A DNA stretch of 64,000 bases from Mycobacterium sp. E787 (GTDB lineage: Bacteria > Actinomycetota > Actinomycetes > Mycobacteriales > Mycobacteriaceae). Positions 46,240 through 55,063 of the stretch are shown in pieces. Each line of letters begins with the position of its first letter. Positions within the stretch are counted from its first letter, which is position 1. The notes below the pieces were generated by a model. The model was not told the origin of the DNA and did not search any database. It saw nothing but the letters and a program-made list of their open reading frames with translations. Made by a program: the position numbers and the translations under genes. The stretch is from assembly GCF_001668725.1 (NCBI RefSeq), contig NZ_LZKL01000037.1:62001-126000 (forward strand), in the 5' to 3' direction.

Positions 46240-47112
46240 TCAGGCGGCCACGGGGAGCTTGGCGAGGAAGTCGCGGATCAGCGCGGCGACCTCGTCCAGC
46301 GCCGATTCGAGCAGGAAGTGCCCGCCGTCGAGCAGGTGGATCTCGGCGTCGGGTAGGTCGTCGGCGAACGCCTCGGCGCCGGCCGGTCCGAAGATCTCGT
46401 CGCCGCGACCCCACACCGCCAGCAGCGGCACCCGGCTCGCGCGGAAGTACTCGTGCAGGCGCGGATAGAGCGGCGCGTTGGTGGCATAGTCGCGGAGCAG
46501 CTTCAGCTGGACTTCGTCGTTGCCGGGGCGAGAGATCAGCGCATGGTCGTGATGCCAGGCTTCGGGGTCGACGAGTGTCTCGTCGGGCACGCCCGTGACG
46601 TACTGCCACCGGGTGGCATCCAGCGTGAGGAACTGCCGCACCGGGGCCTCCGTGTCGGGTGTCGGCTCGTTTTGGTAGGCCCACACCACTTTCCAGAAGC
46701 TTTCGACGAATCCCGCGTCGTAACCGTTGCCGTTCTGGGTGATGATCGCGGTGATGGCGGACGGATCCCGCAGCGCGAGCCGCCATCCGATCGGGGCGCC
46801 GTAGTCCTGGACGTAGATGGCGTAGCGGTCGATGCCGAGCGTGCGCAACAGACCCGCGGTCAGGTCGGTGAGTGCATCGAAGGTGTAGTCGAACTCTTCG
46901 ACCGGTGGGGCGTCCGAGAGTCCGAAGCCCAGGTGGTCCGGTGCGATCACGTGGTAGCGGTCGGCCAGCGCCGGTATCAGGGCCCGGAACATATAGGAAC
47001 TGGTGGGGAACCCGTGCAGGAGGACCAGCGCGGGCGCGCCCGCATCGCCGGCCTCGCGGAAGAACAGCCGATGACCGTCGACGGTGGTGTAACGATGATG
47101 AACGCTCGCCAT
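46240..47112 (-). CDS. Alpha/beta hydrolase with Asp nucleophile (epoxide hydrolase/dehalogenase-like)
   Basis: A 290-residue hydrolase: LVLLHGFPTSSYMFRALIP (oxyanion loop), APDHLGFGLSDAP, nucleophile aspartate in YVQDYGAPIGWRLAL, acid in WGRGDEIFGP, histidine in DGGHFLLES. An aspartate nucleophile is typical of epoxide hydrolases and haloalkane dehalogenases; the Trp that usually follows it in dehalogenases is Tyr here, so halide release is doubtful. ATG 47112 is chosen; operator C lies 40 bp upstream. Confidence 0.85.
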   Translation of the reverse strand: MASVHHRYTTVDGHRLFFREAGDAGAPALVLLHGFPTSSYMFRALIPALADRYHVIAPDHLGFGLSDAPPVEEFDYTFDALTDLTAGLLRTLGIDRYAIYVQDYGAPIGWRLALRDPSAITAIITQNGNGYDAGFVESFWKVVWAYQNEPTPDTEAPVRQFLTLDATRWQYVTGVPDETLVDPEAWHHDHALISRPGNDEVQLKLLRDYATNAPLYPRLHEYFRASRVPLLAVWGRGDEIFGPAGAEAFADDLPDAEIHLLDGGHFLLESALDEVAALIRDFLAKLPVAA

Positions 47113-47151
47113 GACGTTCCTCCTGAGCCCGCGCTCGAACGCACCTACTTT

Positions 47152-47169
47152 ATGGGTTGTGCAACCCAT
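47152..47169. promoter_or_regulatory. ATGGG-N8-CCCAT family operator C
   Basis: ATGGGTTGTGCAACCCAT: 8-base perfect arms around TG, the most symmetrical copy. Upstream of the hydrolase start (47112). Confidence 0.75.
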
Positions 47170-47239
47170 TATGCCTCAATCGGGCGGCGGGCAACAGCCC
47201 GGGCCGATATGTTGCCGCCCGCCCCGGATCGGCATATTC

Positions 47240-47255
47240 TGGGCCAGACATCCCA
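47240..47255. promoter_or_regulatory. TGGG-N8-CCCA operator D
   Basis: TGGGCCAGACATCCCA keeps the 4-base arms and 8-base spacing but not the outer A/T. It lies 50 bp before the SDR start at 47305, facing the other way from site C. Confidence 0.5.
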
Positions 47256-47304
47256 ATTCTGGGGCCGGATCGGTTCCTGTCCCCACGCGAGGAGCGATCG
47301 CACG

Positions 47305-48021
47305 GTGGGTAACGCGTTGCGGGACAGAACAGTAGTGGTGGTCGGGCGTGGCAGCGGAATTGCTCGGGCCGTCGCGTTGCTTGCGCGATCGGAAGGTGCC
47401 CGCGTGGTCGTGGCCGGCCGGGACAAACCCAAGCTGGAAAGCGCATACGCCGGCCGCGACATCGCCGCAGAGGTGGTCGACCTCACCGACGACGAGTCGA
47501 TCGCCGCCCTGGCCGCCCGGGTGGGCGCGGTGGATCATGTGGTGTCGACCGCGTCGGCACGCGCCCGCGGAAAGCTGGCCGACCTGGACCGCCATCAGCT
47601 GCGGCTCTCCTTCGACATCAAGGTGATCGGGCCGACCATGCTCGCCAAACACTTTGCGCCGCAGATGAAAGCGGGTGGTTCGCTCGTGCTGTTCTCGGGT
47701 GTTCACGCGTTCAAGCACAACGTGGGTTACCTGGGCGTCGGTATCACCAACGGTGCAGTTGACTTCCTCGCTCGTTGGCTGGCCGTCGAACTCGCTCCCG
47801 TGCGGGTCAACGCGATCTCGCCCGGCGTCATCGACAGCGGAGCCTGGGATGCCTTCGGGGACGAGGGCAAGCGGGACTACTTCAACCGCATCGCCGACGG
47901 CAACCCCGTGGGGCGAATCGGAACCACCGACGATATCGCCGGAGCGGTCCTGTTCGCCATGACCAACACCTTCATGACCGGTGTGACGCTGAAGGTCGAC
48001 GGCGGAGAGCCGCTGACCTAG
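47305..48021 (+). CDS. Divergent SDR-family protein lacking the YxxxK pair
   Basis: A 238-residue Rossmann protein: VVVGRGSGIARAVALLARSEG, VVSTASARARGKL, and the C-terminal DDIAGAVLFAMTNTFMTGVTLKVDGGEPLT typical of SDRs. At the active-site position the sequence reads VGITNGAVDFLARW, so the usual Tyr and Lys are replaced by Val and Asn. It may bind cofactor without normal dehydrogenase chemistry. GTG 47305 follows GAGGAGCG. Followed 30 bp later by the MOSC/reductase fusion. Confidence 0.82.
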   Translation: MGNALRDRTVVVVGRGSGIARAVALLARSEGARVVVAGRDKPKLESAYAGRDIAAEVVDLTDDESIAALAARVGAVDHVVSTASARARGKLADLDRHQLRLSFDIKVIGPTMLAKHFAPQMKAGGSLVLFSGVHAFKHNVGYLGVGITNGAVDFLARWLAVELAPVRVNAISPGVIDSGAWDAFGDEGKRDYFNRIADGNPVGRIGTTDDIAGAVLFAMTNTFMTGVTLKVDGGEPLT

Positions 48022-48051
48022 GCTCCTCCCAGGGGACCGCAAGGAGACACA

Positions 48052-49755
48052 GTGGGCAGGCTGGTATCGGTCAATGTCGGCATGCCCAAGGACGTCCGAT
48101 GGCGGGGCAAAACGGTCCACACCGGGATCTGGAAGACCCCGGTCGAGGGACCGGTCATGGTGCGCCGCCTCAACCTGGACGGTGACGGCCAGGGCGACCT
48201 CGGGGGCCACGGCGGTGAACAGCGCGCGGTGATGGTCTACCAGGTGGAGTCGTACGACTTTTGGAGGACCTACCTCGGTCGCGATGACCTGGAGCCGGGC
48301 CACTTCGGTGAAAATTTCACGATCGCCGGCCTGACCGACGACGAGGTCTGCATCGGTGACCGCTACCGCATCGGTCAGGCGGAATTCGAGGTCACCCAGC
48401 CGCGCGTCACCTGCTTCCGGGTCGGCATGCGACTCAACGAACCCAGGATGCCCAATCTGTTTGTCTCCCAGCATCGGCCGGGCTTTTACTTCCGGGTCAT
48501 CAGCGAGGGAACCGTTTGCGCCGGCGACGACATCGTACGGACCCGGCGAGGCCGTCACGAGCTCAGCGTCGCCGACGTCGATGCGCTGCTCTACCTGCCA
48601 AATCGCAACGCCGAGCAACTCCATAAGGTCGTCGACGTCCCGGCGCTCAGCCCCGGCTGGCAACAGTCCTTCCGGGACATGCTGGCCGAACCCGGGCCCG
48701 CCGTGGCGCCGGTGACCGGAGTATCACCGCGGTGGAACGGATTTCGCACCTTGCGGGTCGCCCGTATACACCGCGAAAGCCCCCAGGTGTTGTCGATTCG
48801 CCTGGAGTCCGAGGACGGCGACCCGTTGCCACCGCCGCTGCCGGGGCAATACCTGCCCGTGCGACTTCGCGGAGCCGGCGAACCGGCGCCGCTGCGCAGC
48901 TACTCGCTGTCGGGTGATCCCGCTGCGGGGACCTACCGGCTGAGCGTCAAGCGCGAAGACCATGGTTTGGTGAGCCGGTGGCTGCACGCCCACATCCAGC
49001 CAGGGGCGGTGATCGAGGCGGCCGCACCACGTGGCGACTTCTATCTCACCGACGGCGACAATCCGGTTGTCCTCTGCTCGGCGGGCATCGGGGCCACGCC
49101 CGTGCTGGCGATGTTGCACGCGCTGTCCGCCGGCCACAGCGTCCGCGACGTCTGGTGGCTGCACACCGCCCGCAACCCCGAAACGCAGGCGTTCGCAGCC
49201 GAAGTCACGAGCCTGATCGACTCCCTGCCGCACGCTCGGCAGCGCGTCTTCTACACCGAGACCCAGGGCCGCCTCAACGGGGAGTCGATCGCGGCACTGG
49301 GCCTGCCGCCCGACGCCAGCGTCTACCTTTGCGGCCCGACCCAATTCATGGCCGATATCCGTGAATTCCTGACGGCCGCCGGCTCAGACCCCCAGAACAT
49401 CCACAGCGAACTCTTCGGTGCCCTGCCGGCGATCAACCCGGGCGTTCTCGAAACCGGAGAGCGCCCCGTGCCGCACCCGCCCGCCGGACCGCCCGGCACC
49501 GGACCGTCGGTGACCTTCGCCCGCAGCGGGCTGACCGTCGACTGGTCGCCGGACTACGGCAGCATTCTCGACCTCGCCGAGGCGTGCGATGTGCCGACCC
49601 GCTTCTCGTGCCGCAGCGGGGTGTGTCACGTGTGCGTCACCGGCATCGTCTCCGGGACGGCGACCTACGTGCAGGCACCGCTGGAGCAGCCCGGCGATGC
49701 CGAGGTCCTGATCTGCTCGGCCGCGCCGGGCAGCGACCTGGTGTTGGACCTGTGA
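48052..49755 (+). CDS. MOSC domain fused to a ferredoxin-NAD(P) reductase/2Fe-2S oxidoreductase
   Basis: A 567-residue fusion. Residues 1 to about 215 are a YiiM-type MOSC domain with Cys121 in QPRVTCFRVG, the residue that handles molybdenum-cofactor sulfur or persulfide. Residues about 225-450 are an FAD-binding (LRSYSLSGDP) and NAD-binding (VLCSAGIGATPVLAML) reductase. A C-terminal plant-type [2Fe-2S] ferredoxin has Cys520, 525, 528 and 555. Such proteins reduce molybdenum-dependent N-hydroxylated-compound systems. GTG 48052 follows AAGGAG. In the operator D operon with the SDR. Confidence 0.9.
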   Translation: MGRLVSVNVGMPKDVRWRGKTVHTGIWKTPVEGPVMVRRLNLDGDGQGDLGGHGGEQRAVMVYQVESYDFWRTYLGRDDLEPGHFGENFTIAGLTDDEVCIGDRYRIGQAEFEVTQPRVTCFRVGMRLNEPRMPNLFVSQHRPGFYFRVISEGTVCAGDDIVRTRRGRHELSVADVDALLYLPNRNAEQLHKVVDVPALSPGWQQSFRDMLAEPGPAVAPVTGVSPRWNGFRTLRVARIHRESPQVLSIRLESEDGDPLPPPLPGQYLPVRLRGAGEPAPLRSYSLSGDPAAGTYRLSVKREDHGLVSRWLHAHIQPGAVIEAAAPRGDFYLTDGDNPVVLCSAGIGATPVLAMLHALSAGHSVRDVWWLHTARNPETQAFAAEVTSLIDSLPHARQRVFYTETQGRLNGESIAALGLPPDASVYLCGPTQFMADIREFLTAAGSDPQNIHSELFGALPAINPGVLETGERPVPHPPAGPPGTGPSVTFARSGLTVDWSPDYGSILDLAEACDVPTRFSCRSGVCHVCVTGIVSGTATYVQAPLEQPGDAEVLICSAAPGSDLVLDL

Positions 49756-49764
49756 CGGCCCCCA

Positions 49765-50505
49765 CTACGGGGCGAGCGCCAGTAGTCCGCCGCTCACCGG
49801 CAGGATCGCGCCGTTGATGTAGCCCGCCTGCGGAGAGGCCAGAAACGTTACGGCATTGGCGATCTCGTCGGCCTGCGCCACCCGGCCAAGCGTGGTGACC
49901 GTGGCGAAGCCCTCGGCGAGGCCGGGAGTCGCGGCGGTGCCCAACGTTTCGGTCGGCCCGGCCTGCACGGCGTTCACCCGGACCCCGGACGGGCCGAATT
50001 CGTCCGCCCAGACCCGCGTCAGCAGCTCGAGACCCGCCTTGCTGGCGCCATAGACGCCGGCCATCTTCGCCGGGACGGCGGCGGCGATGGTGCTGATGTT
50101 CACGACGACGCCCCTGCCCCGCGCGGCCATGCCGGGCACCAGTTGCTGGACCAGCAGATAGGGCGCGCGCAGGTTGATGTTCATGTGTTCGTCGAAGACC
50201 CCGTCGTCGAGGTCGGCGGTCGTCCCGAACTTGTACACGCCTGCGTTGTTGACCAGGATGTCGACCGGGCCCACCGCGGCCGCCAGGCGCCGAACGTCGT
50301 CGGCCTCGGCCAGGTCGGCCGCAACGAAACGTGCCTTCCCTCCGGAATTTTCGATCTCCTGGACCGTCTTGGCACCGCGTTCGGCGCTGCGCCCGTGCAC
50401 CACCACCTCGGCGCCGAGCGCGGCGAGTTGCAGTGCGACCGCGCGCCCGATGCCCGACGTGGCACCGGTGACCAGCGCGGTCGAGCCCTCAAGTGTTGTT
50501 TCCAT
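49765..50505 (-). CDS. Short-chain dehydrogenase/reductase
   Basis: A 246-residue classical SDR: ALVTGATSGIGRAVALQL, NNAGVYKFG, catalytic YGASK in AGVYGASKAGLELL and the closing YINGAILPVSGGLLAL. Starts METTLEG at 50505; an extension to 50562 is not needed. Divergent from the LysR gene at 50665, which probably regulates it. Tail to tail with the fusion gene. Confidence 0.9.
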   Translation of the reverse strand: METTLEGSTALVTGATSGIGRAVALQLAALGAEVVVHGRSAERGAKTVQEIENSGGKARFVAADLAEADDVRRLAAAVGPVDILVNNAGVYKFGTTADLDDGVFDEHMNINLRAPYLLVQQLVPGMAARGRGVVVNISTIAAAVPAKMAGVYGASKAGLELLTRVWADEFGPSGVRVNAVQAGPTETLGTAATPGLAEGFATVTTLGRVAQADEIANAVTFLASPQAGYINGAILPVSGGLLALAP

Positions 50506-50591
50506 ACCAGTTCTCCTCGACGAATTGCTGCACATGCCGAAGCGCATAGCGCCCCCGCGCACCCATTTAATTCCGGCGTCGCCGAGTGGCT

Positions 50592-50606
50592 ATCGGCTTT
50601 GTCGAT
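50592..50606. promoter_or_regulatory. LysR-type inverted repeat (ATCG-N7-CGAT)
   Basis: ATCGGCTTTGTCGAT, a dyad with 4-base arms and a 15-base span typical of LTTR boxes, between the SDR and LysR starts. Confidence 0.4.
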
Positions 50607-50664
50607 GGCGGCCATTAACTAAGCTGAGCAGGTATCGGGAGAAGCAGGGGACCGGCCATCGGCT

Positions 50665-51564
50665 ATGGAGTTGCGAGAACTTGGTGCCTTCGTGGCCGTC
50701 GTGGAAGAGGGCGGCATGTCGGCGGCGTCTCGCCGACTACACGTGAGCCAGTCGGCGATCTCACAGACGGTGAGCGCGCTCGAGCGCGAACTGGGGGTTC
50801 AGCTGCTGGAGCGGGTCAGCACCGGCGTACGACCCACCGACGCCGGCGTTGCCCTGCTCGAGGAAGCCCGCGGCGTCCTCGCTCGATACCGACAGGCGGT
50901 GCGAGCAATGGCGAGCTATCGCGGCGAAGCCGACGGGGCCATACGGCTGGGCATCCCGCTGGAGCTGGCTCCGCGCATGTTGCCGGGTGTCCTCGCCAAG
51001 TTCGCGGCAGACGTCCCCGAGACGCGAGTCGTCCCGCGCCACCTGTCGACGGCCGCGCAATTTGCCGCTTTGCACAACGACGAACTCGACGTCGGCCTGG
51101 TGCGCGAACGTCCCACCGGGTCCGAATTCGACGCATTACTGGTGTCGCGGGAAAGCCTTGGGGTCCTGCTTGATTCAGCGGTTGCCGCCGACCGGGTCGG
51201 TCCCGAGGGAATCGCACTGCACGATCTGAGTGACCTCCGCTGGACGGGCTTTCCCCGGTCGAGCAGCCCCGCGTGGTACGACGAGCTCACGGCGGCGCTC
51301 CGCGGCCATGGCATCGAAATCGGGCCGCCGGCGCCGGATGGCCACGTGCTGATCGCCGACGTCAAGTTCGCCGCCGTGAGCGGTGGGCATGCCTTCGCGC
51401 TTGCACCGGAGGACCAGCTGCAACCGTTGCCCGACAACGTGACGTGGGCCCCGCTGGTAGGACGGCCCTTGGTGCGCCGTACCTGGGTGGTGTGGCCGGC
51501 CGACTCGCGGCGCCGCGATATCGGCCGTCTCATCGCCTCGTTCGAGCTGCCGGAGGACAGCTGA
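50665..51564 (+). CDS. LysR-family transcriptional regulator
   Basis: A 299-residue LTTR: HTH MELRELGAFVAVVEEGGMSAASRRLHVSQSAISQTVSALERELGVQLLER, then a periplasmic-binding-protein-like effector domain from about residue 90. Effector unknown. Divergent from the SDR gene, the classical LysR arrangement. Last gene of the accessory block; its stop is 12 bp from the encapsulin stop. Confidence 0.92.
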   Translation: MELRELGAFVAVVEEGGMSAASRRLHVSQSAISQTVSALERELGVQLLERVSTGVRPTDAGVALLEEARGVLARYRQAVRAMASYRGEADGAIRLGIPLELAPRMLPGVLAKFAADVPETRVVPRHLSTAAQFAALHNDELDVGLVRERPTGSEFDALLVSRESLGVLLDSAVAADRVGPEGIALHDLSDLRWTGFPRSSSPAWYDELTAALRGHGIEIGPPAPDGHVLIADVKFAAVSGGHAFALAPEDQLQPLPDNVTWAPLVGRPLVRRTWVVWPADSRRRDIGRLIASFELPEDS

Positions 51565-51576
51565 CGGCGTGCGGTA

Positions 51577-52374
51577 CTAGGGGGCCAGGCAGACCGACGC
51601 CTCGGCCGTGTAGCACAAGAACGTCAGGGTCTCCTGCAAATACAGCTGAACGGTCTCGGCGTCGTGGCTGAGGTATCCGATCGCGACGTCGGTGCCCAGC
51701 TGCAGATCGAAGTCGCCGCCCCGGGTGGTCAGCACGAAGGCGCCGTCGATGGCCGGCGCCCAGATGATGTCCCCGTCGACCAATCGGTTGAGGTGCTCGC
51801 GGATGGGATACCCGTGTTCGGTGGTCTCGCTGACCTTGGTGTACACGTCGGCGGCCAGCAGCACCGAGTACGGGCCGTCCACGCCGGCCAGCCGCAGCCC
51901 GGTCAACGCCTGCGAGATGGCGTCGGGCATGTCGCGGGGATCCTCGGGCAGCTGCAACGGCGGGTTGGAGCTGCAGCCGCGGATGCCGTCGATCGACCCG
52001 GCGCCGTAGCCCTCGAAGATGGCGCGGTCCTCGACGAACGCCAGCTTCTTGGCCGCGGCCTTGACGGGGTCCCAGTCGGAGTCCTGCGCACCGCGTTCGA
52101 CGTTGTCGATCTCGTACCGCGAGAGGTTGAACGGAACACGCAGGCGGACAAGGGGTTTGCTCTCCCGGAGGTGGGCCACCACGCCGTCGGTGGGCGCCTC
52201 GACGTCACGAAGCCGGCCGGTGCTGATCGCCGCGGTGACCGGTCCGCCCGGTTCGCTGACGTCGACGACTCGCCGCCCGGCGATGTGGCGCTTGAAGGTT
52301 CGGGTGGCCTCCAATTCGATTTCGGCCCAAGCGGCTTCGGTGACCGGTGCCAGGTCGCGGTAGAGGTTGTTCAT
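51577..52374 (-). CDS. cfp29: Encapsulin shell protein Cfp29
   Basis: A 265-residue HK97-fold shell protein: [39 protein letters not shown] and C-terminal YLQETLTFLCYTAEASVCLAP. It assembles into a protein nanocompartment around cargo. Its ATG overlaps the DyP stop (ATGA), so shell and cargo are co-translated. The M. tuberculosis homologue is the culture-filtrate antigen CFP29. Confidence 0.96.
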   Translation of the reverse strand: MNNLYRDLAPVTEAAWAEIELEATRTFKRHIAGRRVVDVSEPGGPVTAAISTGRLRDVEAPTDGVVAHLRESKPLVRLRVPFNLSRYEIDNVERGAQDSDWDPVKAAAKKLAFVEDRAIFEGYGAGSIDGIRGCSSNPPLQLPEDPRDMPDAISQALTGLRLAGVDGPYSVLLAADVYTKVSETTEHGYPIREHLNRLVDGDIIWAPAIDGAFVLTTRGGDFDLQLGTDVAIGYLSHDAETVQLYLQETLTFLCYTAEASVCLAP

Positions 52375-53384
52375 CGAGTGGTTCCTTTCAGGCTGCCGAT
52401 CGCGAGTGAGCCGTCATCAGCTGCCGCTGGCCGCGCCGCCAGCGACGGCGCGGGCAACGACGGTGGGTCGTCGAGGAAGTCGACGGTGGGCGAGAAGAAC
52501 AACCCGCCGGTGAGCGCGGTGGAGAAGTCCAGGATACGGTCGGTGTTGCCGGGCGGGTCGCCGAGGAACATGTTCTGCAGCATCTGTTCGGTGACCCGCG
52601 GTGTGCGCGAATACCCGATGAAGTACGTCCCGTATTCCCCCTTGCCCAGCTCACCGAAGGGCATGTTGTGCCGCACGATCTTCAGCTCGGTGCCGTCGTC
52701 GCCGGTGATGACGTTGAGCGCGATGTGGGCGTTGGCCGGCTTGTCGTCGTCCCCGAGTTCGATGTCGTCCAGCTTGGTCCGGCCGATCACCAGTTCCTGC
52801 TCGGTGGCCGACAACGCGTTCCACGCCGACATGTCGTGCACGTACTTCTGCACGTGCACATAGCACGAGCCGGCGAAGTCGGGATCCTCATCGCCGACGG
52901 TGGTGGCGCTGACGGCCAGTGGGCCGTCGGGGTTTTCGGTGCCGTCGACAAAGCCCAGCAGGTCGCGGTTGTCGAAGTAGCGGAAACCGTGCACCTCGTC
53001 GACGACGGTGACGGCGCCCGCCATCGCCCGCAGGATGCGGTCGGCCAATTCGAAGCAGACGTCCAGGCTTTCGGCCCGGATGTGCAACAACAGGTCCCCG
53101 GGCGTGGCCGGGGCCGTGTGCCGCGGGCCCTTCAACGCGACGAACGGGTGCAGTTCGGCGGGACGCGGCCCGGAAAACAGGCGGTCCCAGGCGTCGGAGC
53201 CGATCGAGACTATCGCGGACAACCGCTTCGGGGGCTCACGGAAACCGATCGCGCGCACCAGCCCGGAAATGTCCGCCAGCGCGTCGTGCACCGTCGCCTC
53301 TCCGCCGTCGTCGATGGTGACGACGAGGAAGATGGCGGCTGGTGTCAACGGCTGGAGGATGGGTTGCGGCTGAACCGGAGGCAC
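52371..53384 (-). CDS. Dye-decolorizing peroxidase, encapsulin cargo
   Basis: A 337-residue DyP: GXXDG-type motif in [14 protein letters not shown], heme histidine region in [25 protein letters not shown] and arginine in [13 protein letters not shown]. The C-terminus [13 protein letters not shown] carries the encapsulin targeting signal (IGSLKG). GTG 53384 gives the usual length; the open frame to 53471 would overlap pepC. Heme peroxidase inside the shell, protecting against oxidative stress. Confidence 0.95.
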   Translation of the reverse strand: MPPVQPQPILQPLTPAAIFLVVTIDDGGEATVHDALADISGLVRAIGFREPPKRLSAIVSIGSDAWDRLFSGPRPAELHPFVALKGPRHTAPATPGDLLLHIRAESLDVCFELADRILRAMAGAVTVVDEVHGFRYFDNRDLLGFVDGTENPDGPLAVSATTVGDEDPDFAGSCYVHVQKYVHDMSAWNALSATEQELVIGRTKLDDIELGDDDKPANAHIALNVITGDDGTELKIVRHNMPFGELGKGEYGTYFIGYSRTPRVTEQMLQNMFLGDPPGNTDRILDFSTALTGGLFFSPTVDFLDDPPSLPAPSLAARPAAADDGSLAIGSLKGTTR

Positions 53385-53424
53385 TCTGTCGACCCTATCG
53401 TGGCGACGGCGGTCGCCGACAGCC

Positions 53425-54693
53425 ATGATGTTCACCATGCCGGCCAGCGCCGCAGACCTCTGCGACTTCATCGATGCGTCCCCGTCGCCGTTTCATGCCT
53501 GCGCGACGGTGGCCGCCCGGCTGGCCGCGTCCGGGTATGCCGAACTGGGCGAGGCCGACCGCTGGCCGCAGCAATCCGGCCGCTATTTCGTCGTGCGCGC
53601 CGGTTCGCTGGTCGCCTGGCATTCCGAGGAGACCGGCGGTCCGTTCCGGATCGTCGGCGCGCACACCGACAGCCCCAACCTGCGGGTCAAGCAGCACCCG
53701 GACCGCATCGTCGCCGGCTGGCGAGTGGTGGCGCTCGAGCCGTACGGGGGCGCATGGCTCAACTCCTGGCTGGACCGCGACCTGGGCATCAGCGGGCGGC
53801 TGTCGGTGCGGGACGGGCCGGGGATCGCCCATCGCCTGGTGCGGATCGACGACCCGATCCTGCGGGTGCCGCAGCTGGCGATCCACCTGGCCGAGGACCG
53901 CAAGTCGGTGACGCTGGACCCGCAGCGACACCTCAACGCGGTCTGGGGCGTTGGGGAACAACAGGGTTCGTTCGTCGCCTACGTCGCCGAGCGCGCCGGG
54001 GTGGCGCCCGGCGACGTGCTGGGCGCGGACCTCATGACGCACGATCTGACCCCGTCGGCCGTGATCGGGGCCGACGCCGACCTGTTGAGCGCGCCCCGGC
54101 TGGACAACCAGGCCAGCTGCTACGCGGGATTGGAGGCACTTCTTGGCGCCGAGCCGCGCGGATGCGTGCCGGTGCTGGTGCTCTTCGACCACGAGGAGGT
54201 CGGGTCGGCCTCCGACCGCGGCGCGCAGTCCAACCTGCTGAGCACCGTCCTCGAACGGATCGTGCTGGCCGCCGGCGGCACGAGGGAGGATTACCTGCGC
54301 CGGCTGCCGGCGTCGCTGCTGGCCTCGGCCGACATGGCCCACGCCACCCACCCCAACTATCCGGACCGGCACGAGCCGGGTCATCCGATCGAGGTCAACG
54401 CCGGCCCGGTGCTCAAGGTGCATCCCAACCTGCGGTACGCCACCGACGGGCGCACCGCCGCCGCGTTCGAGCTGGCGTGCCGGCAGACGGGGGTGCCGCT
54501 GCAACGCTACGAGCACCGCGCCGACCTGCCGTGCGGTTCGACGATCGGGCCGCTGGCGTCGGCCCGCACGGGCATCCCGACCGTCGATGTCGGCGCACCG
54601 CAGCTGGCGATGCACTCCGCGCGCGAGCTGATGGGCGCGCACGACGTCGGCGCCTATTCGGCGGCGCTGCAAGCGTTTCTGTCACCCCCCTGA
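53425..54693 (+). CDS. pepC: M18-family aminopeptidase PepC
   Basis: A 422-residue zinc metalloaminopeptidase. [16 protein letters not shown] (first zinc histidine), [32 protein letters not shown] (Glu-Glu catalytic/ligand) and [22 protein letters not shown] with further ligands. It prefers acidic N-terminal residues in relatives. Alternative starts at 53428 and 53437 ([14 protein letters not shown]) shorten it by up to four residues. Divergent from DyP with only 40 bp between. Confidence 0.94.
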   Translation: MMFTMPASAADLCDFIDASPSPFHACATVAARLAASGYAELGEADRWPQQSGRYFVVRAGSLVAWHSEETGGPFRIVGAHTDSPNLRVKQHPDRIVAGWRVVALEPYGGAWLNSWLDRDLGISGRLSVRDGPGIAHRLVRIDDPILRVPQLAIHLAEDRKSVTLDPQRHLNAVWGVGEQQGSFVAYVAERAGVAPGDVLGADLMTHDLTPSAVIGADADLLSAPRLDNQASCYAGLEALLGAEPRGCVPVLVLFDHEEVGSASDRGAQSNLLSTVLERIVLAAGGTREDYLRRLPASLLASADMAHATHPNYPDRHEPGHPIEVNAGPVLKVHPNLRYATDGRTAAAFELACRQTGVPLQRYEHRADLPCGSTIGPLASARTGIPTVDVGAPQLAMHSARELMGAHDVGAYSAALQAFLSPP

Positions 54694-54707
54694 CCTACGA
54701 TCCGGGC

Positions 54708-55055
54708 ATGACGCTCAACATCGAAATGGTCACTATCGACTGCAGCGACCCGGCGACGCTGGCGGGCTGGTGGGCCGCACAGTTCGGCGGCACGACGCAG
54801 GAGTTGCTCGCCGACGAGTTCACGGCGGTGACGCTGTCGGAGGGACCCAAGCTCGGATTCCAGAAGGTGCCCGACCCGACGCCCGGGAAAAACCGCGTGC
54901 ACCTCGACTTCAGCGCCGCCGACGTCGACGGCGAGGTGGCTCGGCTGACGGCGGCCGGGGCCAGCGAGGTCGGCCGGCACCAGTTCGGCGACAACTTCCG
55001 CTGGGTGGTGCTGGCCGACCCCGAGGGCAACGTCTTCTGCGTGGTGGGTCAGTAG
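54708..55055 (+). CDS. Glyoxalase-like VOC protein (Rv0801-like)
   Basis: A 115-residue protein: MTLNIEMVTIDCSDPATLAGWWAAQFGG opening, LGFQKVPDPTPGKNRVHLDF middle and DPEGNVFCVV close, typical of the glyoxalase-like (VOC) fold. Starts 14 bp after pepC and probably shares its transcript. Function unknown. Confidence 0.85.
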   Translation: MTLNIEMVTIDCSDPATLAGWWAAQFGGTTQELLADEFTAVTLSEGPKLGFQKVPDPTPGKNRVHLDFSAADVDGEVARLTAAGASEVGRHQFGDNFRWVVLADPEGNVFCVVGQ

Positions 55056-55063
55056 CTCGCCGG

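Noticed and set aside
40500..47169. A haloalkane-degradation pathway (dehalogenase, alcohol dehydrogenase, haloacid dehalogenase)
   Set aside because: Key halide and substrate residues are replaced in both candidate dehalogenases, so I do not assign the pathway.
53386..53422. CTGTCG/CGACAG arms between DyP and pepC
   Set aside because: Arms are short and 25 bases apart; no support beyond chance in GC-rich DNA.
52668..55055. 795-codon plus-strand frame ending with the VOC protein sequence
   Set aside because: Only the last 115 residues resemble a protein family. The upstream part is antisense to DyP and out of frame with pepC.
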